Shown here one piece after another: positions 1 to 5,380 of a stretch of DNA of 35,313 nucleotides (positions within the stretch are counted from its first letter, which is position 1; each line of letters starts with the position of its first letter). The position numbers and the translations under genes were made by a program. The DNA is from CAYMJA01 sp964391095 (GTDB lineage Bacteria; Patescibacteriota; Minisyncoccia; Minisyncoccales; GWA2-38-27). The notes under the pieces are model-generated. The model saw nothing but the letters and a program-made list of their open reading frames with translations, was not told the DNA's origin and ran no database searches. The stretch lies in contig CAYMJA010000006.1 in the NCBI GenBank assembly GCA_964391095.1, forward strand, positions 1-35,313, written 5' to 3'.

Positions 1-1
1 C

Positions 2-106
2 AATTGGGCAAGCAATAATGGGGTCATCATAAATGGATTAGATACTGGCGATAATCCGATTAACGGCACTCCAAAAGCAAAAAATAGTATTTCAAAGCCA
101 GGATAG
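2..106 (+). CDS. C-terminal end of an unidentified protein, cut by the left edge
   Basis: Only this plus-strand frame is open to the first base; it reads 34 residues ending in SISKPG before a TAG stop at 104-106. The other two plus frames stop within about 35 bases. The tail is rich in Asn, Gly and Ser (it contains NGLDTGDNPINGT), which would fit the end of a secreted or cell-surface protein, but no domain can be recognised. The stop codon lies inside the palindrome at 104-119. It could also be chance coding at an edge. Confidence 0.4.
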   Translation, partial: NWASNNGVIINGLDTGDNPINGTPKAKNSISKPG

Positions 107-119
107 GACATTTGTCCTA
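104..119. promoter_or_regulatory. TAGGACA palindrome, candidate operator
   Basis: A perfect inverted repeat, TAGGACA-TT-TGTCCTA, lies 85 bases before the start at 205 and about 45 bases upstream of the proposed -35. The same half-sites occur as a longer palindrome before the sigma-factor gene at 1487-1513. The DeoR-type protein encoded at 720-1457 lies between the two sites and is a natural candidate to bind them. That assignment is inference. Confidence 0.45.
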
Positions 120-162
120 CCTAAAAATGTTAGACCTTTGAAAACTTTCCCCAATTTAGCCC

Positions 163-190
163 TTGTCAGATTGTTAGAAAAGTGTAAAAT
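163..190 (+). promoter_or_regulatory. Candidate sigma-70-type promoter for the 205-1457 unit
   Basis: TTGTCA at 163-168 and TAAAAT at 185-190 each match 5 of 6 consensus bases, with a 16-base spacer. Transcription would start near 197, leaving a leader of only about 8 bases before the ATG at 205. No Shine-Dalgarno sequence is present. Confidence 0.4.
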
Positions 191-204
191 AAAAAAACAT
201 TACC

Positions 205-723
205 ATGGGTTTTAAGATTTTAAACCCCGTTAGAGATTTTAGGGATGGAGAAGAAACACAGAGAGACAGTATCTCTAAAGGGGTAAACAAAGACAAACTT
301 TATTTGATTTTGCTTTTGATTGCCATTGGAGGCATTCTTTTATGGCAGAATTTTCAGTTTGTAGAAGATAAGACAGAATTAGTTTTTTCAAAGCTTAAAG
401 CAATAGTAGCTCCAGAATTGTTGCTTTTTGAAGATTCGGAATTAGATTTATCTAAGGTCAATCTTGAAAGTTTACTGCCCCAAGAAGAAATAGCTTCTGG
501 GGCTGGAGAAGAAGAGGAAGAGGAAGAAAAAGGTGCTCCGAAACCTCAATTAACTTTACTTGAAATCCAAGAGGAAATTGACGAGATTAGAGAAGAAGTA
601 GAAGAAGTAAAACAAAAAGTTGATAAGTTAGCAACCTTGACTGAAATACAAGATAAAATAGATGAAATTAGAGAAAAAGTGGCGGAAGCAAGTCAAGAGG
701 TTAAAAAATTGACCCAATTATGA
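205..723 (+). CDS. Membrane-anchored acidic coiled-coil protein
   Basis: No named family was recognised. The 172-residue protein has a short charged N-terminus, one hydrophobic segment at about residues 32-49 (LYLILLLIAIGGILLW), a run of seven Glu at 102-108, and a C-terminal coiled coil from about 115 to the end. The coiled coil holds two related copies, EIQEEIDEIREEVEE and EIQDKIDEIREKVAE. The long segment after the membrane helix is probably the functional part, forming oligomers or a spacer; the inside/outside orientation is uncertain. Its stop overlaps the start of the next gene by 4 bases (ATGA at 720-723), so the two are almost certainly co-translated. Residues 7-12 (NPVRDF) come from a short repeat also seen near 19694. 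The ATG follows a promoter-like element very closely. Confidence 0.8.
   Translation: MGFKILNPVRDFRDGEETQRDSISKGVNKDKLYLILLLIAIGGILLWQNFQFVEDKTELVFSKLKAIVAPELLLFEDSELDLSKVNLESLLPQEEIASGAGEEEEEEEKGAPKPQLTLLEIQEEIDEIREEVEEVKQKVDKLATLTEIQDKIDEIREKVAEASQEVKKLTQL
223..241. repeat. Copy of a short dispersed repeat inside a coding region
   Basis: AACCCCGTTAGAGATTTTA here resembles AACTCTGTTAGAAACCCTA at 19694-19712. Both are read in the same frame, giving NPVRD here and NSVRN there. I recall that Parcubacteria proteins often carry NPVRN-type peptides from small palindromic repeats; that comes from memory and was not searched. Confidence 0.45.
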
Positions 724-1457
724 ATAAAAATAACCTTATTGAAATTACCAATAAACTCTATAAGTTGACCTTGCTTTTTCCCAAGAAGGAGCCCTTAAGG
801 TATAAAATAAGAGAAACGGCTGATGAGGTTTTGGCTAATTTTATTTCTTGGGAGGCATTGCGAAATTTTAATCCTGGCAGTTTTGCTGTTGATTGGGAAA
901 AGCGATATAAGGACTCAATTTTTTTACTTGAAAGAAATTTGGAAATTCTTAAAAATTATTTTGAAGTAGCTAAATGGCAAAACTGGGCAAGTTACTTTGA
1001 TATTTTGGAAATTCAAGAAAAGTATGATAAAATGCAATCTGGTTTTAGAGAAGAAATAGAGGATTTTAAAGAGGAAACAACAGCATTGTTGACGCCTGAC
1101 ACCGATAAACCAATTAGTCCATTAGAGGAAAAAATTGAGGATAACAAAGTTTTGACAGAGCAGATTGATAAACAAGTTAACAGAGACCCGTCCTTTGCAG
1201 CTGACAAGACTACGACCCACCCACCACCCTTTTCCCCTCAACCCACCCTAAATAAGAAATTGGATTTCAGAAAAGAAAAAATATTAGCATTTTTGAAAGA
1301 GAAGGATAAAGTTCAAGTTCAGGAAATTAAGCAAATTTTCCCTGATGTATCCAAAAGGACTATTCGAAGGGATTTTGTCCAATTGTTAAAACAAGGATTA
1401 GTTGAAAAAATAGGGGAGAGAAATAATACTTTTTATAAATTGAAAGGAGTTTACTAA
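720..1457 (+). CDS. DeoR-type winged-helix transcriptional regulator
   Basis: A 245-residue protein with a C-terminal winged-helix domain at about residues 184-241. Residues RKEKILAFLKEKDKVQVQEI form the first helices, SKRTIRRDFVQLLKQG the recognition helix, and GLVEKIGERNNTFYKL the wing, as in DeoR-family N-termini. Here the HTH is at the C-terminus, which is unlike sugar-responsive DeoR proteins, and no sugar-phosphate-binding domain is present. Residues 1-110 are predicted helical and unrecognised; residues 120-180 are a polar, Pro-rich linker. It overlaps the membrane coiled-coil gene by 4 bases and lies between two TAGGACA palindromes, suggesting autoregulation and control of the downstream sigma gene. 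Effector and sign of control are unknown. Confidence 0.75.
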   Translation: MNKNNLIEITNKLYKLTLLFPKKEPLRYKIRETADEVLANFISWEALRNFNPGSFAVDWEKRYKDSIFLLERNLEILKNYFEVAKWQNWASYFDILEIQEKYDKMQSGFREEIEDFKEETTALLTPDTDKPISPLEEKIEDNKVLTEQIDKQVNRDPSFAADKTTTHPPPFSPQPTLNKKLDFRKEKILAFLKEKDKVQVQEIKQIFPDVSKRTIRRDFVQLLKQGLVEKIGERNNTFYKLKGVY

Positions 1458-1486
1458 AAGAGTTTAATTACTTAAAGATTTTTAAG

Positions 1487-1513
1487 TAGGACATACATAT
1501 ATAGTATGTCCTA
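1487..1513. promoter_or_regulatory. Long TAGGACATAC palindrome, candidate operator before the sigma gene
   Basis: TAGGACATAC at 1487-1496 and GTATGTCCTA at 1504-1513 form a perfect 10-base inverted repeat around a 7-base AT spacer. Two further half-sites follow: TGTCCC at 1519-1523 and TGTCCTA at 1541-1547. The 10-mer TGTCCTAAGT occurs at 1507-1516 and again at 1541-1550, 34 bases later. This cluster fills the gap between the regulator gene and the ATG at 1555 and probably controls the sigma factor. It might also act as a weak terminator hairpin, but no T-run follows. Confidence 0.5.
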
Positions 1514-1554
1514 AGTGATGTCCCAACCAAAGATAAAATTTGTCCTAAGTTAAA

Positions 1555-2058
1555 ATGAAAAATTGCCAAAAGAAATTCAGCAAGATATATAATCAGTATA
1601 TAGACAAAATATACCGATTTATTTTTTTAAAGGTTAGTTCTCAAAACATAGCTGAGGATTTATCTTCAGAAACCTTTTTAAAGGGCTGGGAGGTCTTTAA
1701 GAAAGGTCCAAATAAAATTGAAAATCCTCAGGCCTTTTTATATCAAATTGCTCGTAATTTAGTAACTGACTATTATAGAGAAAAAGGTAGGACACAGTTT
1801 GTTTCGGCTGACTGTGTCCCACTTGCAGACCCGGGTCTCGGTTTAGAGGAGAAAAGTTTTTTAGATTCTGATATTGATAAAATTAGAATAGTTTTAGCTA
1901 ATCTTAAAGAAGATTATCAAGAGGTGATTATTTGGCGTTACTTAGATGATTTATCGATAGGGGAAATGGCCAAGCTCTTAAATAAGCCAGAGGCAACAAT
2001 AAGGGTAATGCTTCACCGGGCTTTGAAAACCCTAAAAAAAGAGCTAAAAGAGGGATAA
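1555..2058 (+). CDS. ECF-type RNA polymerase sigma factor
   Basis: A 167-residue sigma-70 family protein with only regions 2 and 4, the normal size for an ECF (group 4) factor. Region 2, about residues 8-80, includes IYRFIFLKVSSQNIAEDLSS and AFLYQIARNLVTDYYREKG, which bind core polymerase and the -10. Region 4, about residues 110-165, includes EDYQEVIIWRYLDDLSIGEM and the recognition helix KPEATIRVMLHRALKTLKK, which reads the -35. No anti-sigma-binding extension is present. The next gene is a DUF5667 membrane protein preceded by an ECF-type promoter, implying that this factor drives its partner. An internal 9-base inverted repeat, GGACACAGT...ACTGTGTCC (1790-1819), shares the GGACA core of the upstream operators. 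Confidence 0.93.
   Translation: MKNCQKKFSKIYNQYIDKIYRFIFLKVSSQNIAEDLSSETFLKGWEVFKKGPNKIENPQAFLYQIARNLVTDYYREKGRTQFVSADCVPLADPGLGLEEKSFLDSDIDKIRIVLANLKEDYQEVIIWRYLDDLSIGEMAKLLNKPEATIRVMLHRALKTLKKELKEG
1790..1819. repeat. Inverted repeat with GGACA core inside the sigma gene
   Basis: GGACACAGT at 1790-1798 and ACTGTGTCC at 1811-1819 form a perfect 9-base inverted repeat with a 12-base loop. It could be an mRNA hairpin or an intragenic operator related to the sites at 104-119 and 1487-1513. Chance within coding sequence is not excluded. Confidence 0.35.
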
Positions 2059-2116
2059 TTACGGCAATCCTATTGATTTCGTAAATCAATAGATAGAATA
2101 AATCAAAGAAATTTAA

Positions 2117-2147
2117 CAATGGGTCGAGAACAGTTCTTGATCCATTG
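2117..2147 (+). terminator. Strong RNA hairpin after the sigma gene
   Basis: CAATGGGTCGAGAAC (2117-2131) pairs with GTTCTTGATCCATTG (2133-2147) over about 15 positions including two G-U pairs. As the G-U pairs fit RNA rather than DNA symmetry, it probably folds in the transcript. No T-run follows directly; a second hairpin does. Confidence 0.45.
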
Positions 2148-2176
2148 ATGTTTAACTTCGGGTATTAAACATTTTT
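2148..2176 (+). terminator. Candidate intrinsic terminator
   Basis: ATGTTTAA (2148-2155) pairs with TTAAACAT (2165-2172) around a 9-base loop, followed by a run of five T at 2172-2176. The stem is AT-rich and weak, but together with the adjacent stronger hairpin it may end the sigma transcript before the promoter at 2183. Confidence 0.4.
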
Positions 2177-2182
2177 AACAGG

Positions 2183-2208
2183 TGTAACAAATTCGTGTTT
2201 AATTCGTC
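2183..2208 (+). promoter_or_regulatory. ECF-type promoter TGTAAC-N16-CGTC
   Basis: TGTAAC at 2183-2188 and CGTC at 2205-2208 are separated by 16 bases, the arrangement known for ECF promoters (an AAC-containing -35 and a CGT-containing -10, as for Bacillus SigX/SigW). Transcription would start near 2215, 6-8 bases before the ATG at 2223. It fits recognition by the sigma factor encoded just upstream; that link is inference. Confidence 0.6.
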
Positions 2209-2222
2209 ATAATATTAAGGAG

Positions 2223-2984
2223 ATGACTGAAAAAGAACTCATTACTAAAATTCGCAAATTAAGTCAGATTGAACCCAGGAAGGACTGGGTTATTTTTACT
2301 AAAGAGCGAATTTTAGGAGAAGAATTTAAAAATAGCAGAGAACGGGTTTCTGCCTTTGGCTGGTCAGAGTTTGTTGGGGGGATAAGGATTCTTTTTCAGC
2401 GTAAATTTGCTTTTGCTTCTTTATCGGTTGTAATAATTTTTGGAGGGCTATTGGGCACATTTGGTTTTGCTCAAAATTCTCTGCCTGGCAATTCTTTATA
2501 CATCTTGAAAAAGATTACTGAAAAAACACAGGCAGTTTTTGTTTCTGAAGAAAACCAAGCCAGATATAATCTGAAAATTGTCAATGAACGGTTGGATGAC
2601 TTGATTAAAATTGCTCAAACTAATAAAATAAATAATTTGGCTTCGGCAATTGAAGAGGTTCAAAGAAGTAAAGAAAAGGCGGTTAAAAGTTTAAATGATT
2701 CAGAGGTTAAAAAAGACCCTACAAAAGTTAAAGAAATTGTTATTGAAGTTAAAAAATTGGAAGAAAGTCAACAGAGATTAGAAAAGGTCTATGGTATATC
2801 GGGCTTAGGTGAAAACAAAGAAAAAGAGAATCCAACCAAAGTAATGGTGGAATGGTTAATTGAAGACGCAGGGAATAGTAGTTTAACAGAAGACCAGGAA
2901 AAAAGTTTAGCCGGAGCAATAAAGGATTACGAAGAAGGGAATTATTCTCAAGCCCTGGAAGAGATTTTACTTTTAAGTCAGTAA
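2223..2984 (+). CDS. DUF5667 single-pass membrane protein, probable anti-sigma partner
   Basis: A 253-residue protein with a cytoplasmic-like N-terminus (ELITKIRKLSQIEPRKDW), one membrane helix at about 62-83, and an external segment starting with NSLPGNSLYILKKITEKTQ. That last motif is the hallmark of DUF5667, often encoded next to ECF sigma factors in CPR bacteria and Actinobacteria. The rest is helical and highly charged, with probable coiled coil at about 120-195. No classical zinc-binding anti-sigma motif (HxxxCxxC) is present, so anti-sigma function rests on neighbourhood and topology. AAGGAG touches the ATG directly, too close for a normal ribosome site, and the mRNA leader is probably only 6-8 bases. 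Confidence 0.75.
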   Translation: MTEKELITKIRKLSQIEPRKDWVIFTKERILGEEFKNSRERVSAFGWSEFVGGIRILFQRKFAFASLSVVIIFGGLLGTFGFAQNSLPGNSLYILKKITEKTQAVFVSEENQARYNLKIVNERLDDLIKIAQTNKINNLASAIEEVQRSKEKAVKSLNDSEVKKDPTKVKEIVIEVKKLEESQQRLEKVYGISGLGENKEKENPTKVMVEWLIEDAGNSSLTEDQEKSLAGAIKDYEEGNYSQALEEILLLSQ

Positions 2985-3000
2985 ATTAAAAATTAAAGAG

Positions 3001-3155
3001 GTCGTTAATCTTGATTTTTTGAATAATTGGCGTCAAGCCCTTCACCCAAAGCTTTAGGTGAAGGGCAAGCCCACGTGGGGTTTCCCCCATAAGAGGAAAA
3101 CTGCCATTAAAAATTTTTGTATTCAAAAGTTCAAGACATTCGGTCGATTAACGAC
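3001..3155. other. Nested inverted-repeat element, structured RNA or MITE-like
   Basis: This fills most of the 211-base gap between the DUF5667 gene and the S-layer-like gene. The outer arms are 3001-3010 with 3146-3155 (10 perfect pairs), then 3011-3014 with 3131-3134, and 3017-3025 with 3120-3128 (9 perfect pairs). Inside are TGGC/GCCA (3028-3031 with 3103-3106), a perfect 10-bp GC-rich hairpin (3037-3046 with 3057-3066), and a hairpin closed at 3075-3080 with 3085-3090. It could be a noncoding RNA, the 3' end of the previous transcript, or a small non-autonomous mobile element. No known riboswitch or ribozyme class could be assigned. Confidence 0.5.
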
Positions 3156-3176
3156 AAATAAATTATTAATTAAAAT
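3148..3176 (+). promoter_or_regulatory. Candidate promoter for the S-layer-like gene
   Basis: TTAACG at 3148-3153 (4 of 6 matches) and TAAAAT at 3171-3176 (5 of 6) have a 17-base spacer. Transcription would begin near 3183, about 13 bases before the ATG. The -35 overlaps the right arm of the inverted-repeat element, which would then lie upstream of the transcript. Confidence 0.35.
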
Positions 3177-3195
3177 TAGATTAGATTGAAAAATT

Positions 3196-5259
3196 ATGAA
3201 AAAAATAATTGCAATTGCAATTACATTGACTATTGCGGCAATGATTGCTGGTCCGGGAACTGCTCAGGCGATAACAGCTGCTGAGCTTCAAGCCAAGATT
3301 AATGCTTTAATGGAGCAATTAAATGACCTGAAAGCCCAGTTAGCTGGTTTGGGCGGAGGCGATGGAGTAGGTGTTGTTTGCACTTTTACCAGACCCCTTT
3401 ACCCGGAAATGAGCGGCGCGGATGTTCAGTGTTTGCAGAGATACTTGAATGACGCTGGCTACACTGTAGCCACCACTGGTCCTGGCTCGGCTGGCAATGA
3501 GACCGAATATTTTGGTCCTCTTACTAAAGCTGCCGTCGGAGCCTGGCAGGATGGCAATGGTGTTGCCTATGGAGCTTGGCAGGGTTATTTTGGTCCTGTT
3601 TCTCAAGCCAAATACGACGAGTTAAGAGCAACTCCACCACCACCAGCAGAATGTACCATAGATGCTGATTGCGACGCAGGCTATGTTTGTGAGAATGGAG
3701 TTTGTGTTGAAGCTCCAGAATGTACCACAGATGCTGATTGCGACGCAGACTATGAGTGTGTGAATGAGGTTTGTCGTGCAAAAGAGCCATCAGACAAAGA
3801 AGGTACTTTCACTGCCACTATTTCTCCAACTCCAAGCAATGACTCCAACCTAAGAGCCGGTTCAGATATTCCTGTTTACGGGATTAAAGTCAAAGCTCTT
3901 TATTCTGATATCACCGTTAACAGAGTAGACCTTCAATTTGAGGTAAGGTTAACTGATAGTTCTGGTTCCGAGTATAAACCGTCCACTCTGATTGAGGCTG
4001 TTAGCCTTTATGAGGGCGATACTGAAGTCTATAGGAAAAGCATTAGCTCCAGCGATATAATCAAGGATTCATCTAATGACTATTTTGTCCGTTTGACCGA
4101 TGTTAGTTTCAAAGTAGAGGAGGGTACTACCAAAACCTTAACAGTTAAGATTGACGCTAATACAACTTTTGACACCAATAGATGGTTTAGGGTGTGGGCT
4201 ATTGGACCCGAAGGCAGTACTAATGCTATTAGAGGAACTGATGGCTTGGGCCTTAACACCTATGCTGGAATCAGTACCCCGAGAACATTTACTATTAAGA
4301 AAGCAGGAACAGCTACCTTAACCGGCACGGCGAATAATGATACTCCTTTGTCTAATAATGTGGAATATCATTCAACGGATGGAGTTGAGAATGTTACTCT
4401 GCTGGTCTTTGACCTCAAATCAACCGTAGGCGATTCTCAATTGACTCAGGTAAAGGTTAATACTTATACGTATGAATATGATGGTCAAAGCACAGGTACT
4501 TATATAAAGACAGCCGACATAGAAGGTTTTGAACTTTACGATGAGGACGGCAGTAAGATATCCTCGGCTACTATTGTTGCCGGCACTGCAAGTGTTCAGG
4601 GCACAGCCACCTTTGAGAATTTAGAAATAGATATTGCCAAGGACGCTACCAAGACCTTCACTGTTAAGGGTGATTTTGGAGCGCTTACAACAGCAGCCAA
4701 TAACAAGGTTAAAATCACTGTTCCTACCACTTCAGCTTATAACCTCTATGAGACAACGGATGGAGCCAGTAGTAATGTTACAGTTAGTTCGGCTATTTCC
4801 AGCAAGGTCCAGTATCTCTATAACGAAGGTGTTTATATCACCAAAGATAGTTCTTCTATTAAGATAACACCTTCCATAGCTAGCGGTGAAAAGAATTACG
4901 CTACCGGAACTATTAAGTTTACGGTTGAAGCTTTTGGTGGAACTCTAACCAAGTTTACTACTGCCAAGACTATCAGCGTAGCGGATGGAATAAGAATCTT
5001 AGCTTACAAAGCAGACGGCACTGCTTATGGAACCGGTTTTTCCGGTGTTGTAACTGTTAGCCCTGACGAGGATGTTACAGCTGGAGATACAGCTACTGTA
5101 ACCGCAACCGCTACTGTTGAAGGTGATACTTCTGAATCCATTGGTCTTGTCCGCTTTGAGATTAAAGAAGTTTACTGGACAGTAGGCAGCACCACAGGAG
5201 AGCAGACTTGGGGACTGACCGACCTTGTAACGCCGTATGAAGTCCTTCCTGAATACTAA
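3196..5259 (+). CDS. Secreted S-layer-like protein with peptidoglycan-binding domain
   Basis: A 687-residue exported protein, probably a major surface or S-layer-like component. It has a signal peptide (residues 1-25, ending AQA), a short coiled coil (about 28-50, ELQAKINALMEQLNDLKAQL), a PG_binding_1-type domain at about 60-145 (ADVQCLQRYLNDAGY, YFGPLTKAAVGAWQ), two 23-residue Cys-rich repeats at about 152-197, then about 480 residues of Thr/Ser-rich beta structure. The layout anchors to peptidoglycan and projects a beta-rich body. Base composition is clearly more GC-rich than its neighbours, as is common for highly expressed surface proteins. A perfect terminator follows. An O-oligosaccharyltransferase-like gene nearby makes it a plausible glycosylation target. 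The beta domain was not assigned to a named family. Confidence 0.8.
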   Translation: MKKIIAIAITLTIAAMIAGPGTAQAITAAELQAKINALMEQLNDLKAQLAGLGGGDGVGVVCTFTRPLYPEMSGADVQCLQRYLNDAGYTVATTGPGSAGNETEYFGPLTKAAVGAWQDGNGVAYGAWQGYFGPVSQAKYDELRATPPPPAECTIDADCDAGYVCENGVCVEAPECTTDADCDADYECVNEVCRAKEPSDKEGTFTATISPTPSNDSNLRAGSDIPVYGIKVKALYSDITVNRVDLQFEVRLTDSSGSEYKPSTLIEAVSLYEGDTEVYRKSISSSDIIKDSSNDYFVRLTDVSFKVEEGTTKTLTVKIDANTTFDTNRWFRVWAIGPEGSTNAIRGTDGLGLNTYAGISTPRTFTIKKAGTATLTGTANNDTPLSNNVEYHSTDGVENVTLLVFDLKSTVGDSQLTQVKVNTYTYEYDGQSTGTYIKTADIEGFELYDEDGSKISSATIVAGTASVQGTATFENLEIDIAKDATKTFTVKGDFGALTTAANNKVKITVPTTSAYNLYETTDGASSNVTVSSAISSKVQYLYNEGVYITKDSSSIKITPSIASGEKNYATGTIKFTVEAFGGTLTKFTTAKTISVADGIRILAYKADGTAYGTGFSGVVTVSPDEDVTAGDTATVTATATVEGDTSESIGLVRFEIKEVYWTVGSTTGEQTWGLTDLVTPYEVLPEY
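3649..3786 (+). repeat. 69-base tandem duplication encoding Cys-rich modules
   Basis: Two adjacent near-identical 69-base units (3649-3717 and 3718-3786) each encode a 23-residue module of the form ECT-DADCDA-Y-C-N-VC with four Cys. They resemble small disulfide-stabilised modules and act as a linker between the peptidoglycan-binding domain and the beta-rich body. Copy number may vary between strains. Confidence 0.8.
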
Positions 5260-5312
5260 ACCTAATCCTTGTGTAGGTTGGTCTATTTGAATTTAAAAGT
5301 TTGAATAGATTG

Positions 5313-5343
5313 CCAAAAACCCCGGCGTTGCCGGGGTTTTTGG
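5313..5343 (+). terminator. Strong intrinsic terminator after the S-layer-like gene
   Basis: AAAAACCCCGGC (5315-5326) pairs perfectly with GCCGGGGTTTTT (5330-5341) around a GTT loop; CC/GG at 5313-5314 and 5342-5343 extends it to 14 bp. The GC core with flanking A and T runs is a classic terminator and could work in both directions. Confidence 0.93.
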
Positions 5344-5344
5344 A

Positions 5345-5373
5345 TTGTTTTAAAAATAAAAATTTGTTATAAT
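5345..5373 (+). promoter_or_regulatory. Promoter for the HExxH protein, leaderless
   Basis: TTGTTT at 5345-5350 and a perfect TATAAT at 5368-5373 have the ideal 17-base spacer. Transcription should start at about 5380-5381, which is the ATG itself, so the mRNA is predicted to be leaderless. The -35 starts 2 bases after the upstream terminator. Confidence 0.65.
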
Positions 5374-5380
5374 CTATATA

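Noticed and set aside
3030..3106. Possible twister ribozyme, from GCAAGCCC, a GGGG-TTTC-CCCC stem, ATAAG and ACTGCC in an order like a circular permutation.
   Set aside because: The helix expected next to the cleavage site cannot be formed and the tertiary pairs do not fit. Kept only as an unclassified structured element.
3340..3790. Two long minus-strand open frames opposite the S-layer-like gene (3340-3606 and 3524-3790).
   Set aside because: They are shadows of the strongly supported plus-strand gene; the His-rich repeats in one are the reverse reading of the duplicated Cys modules.
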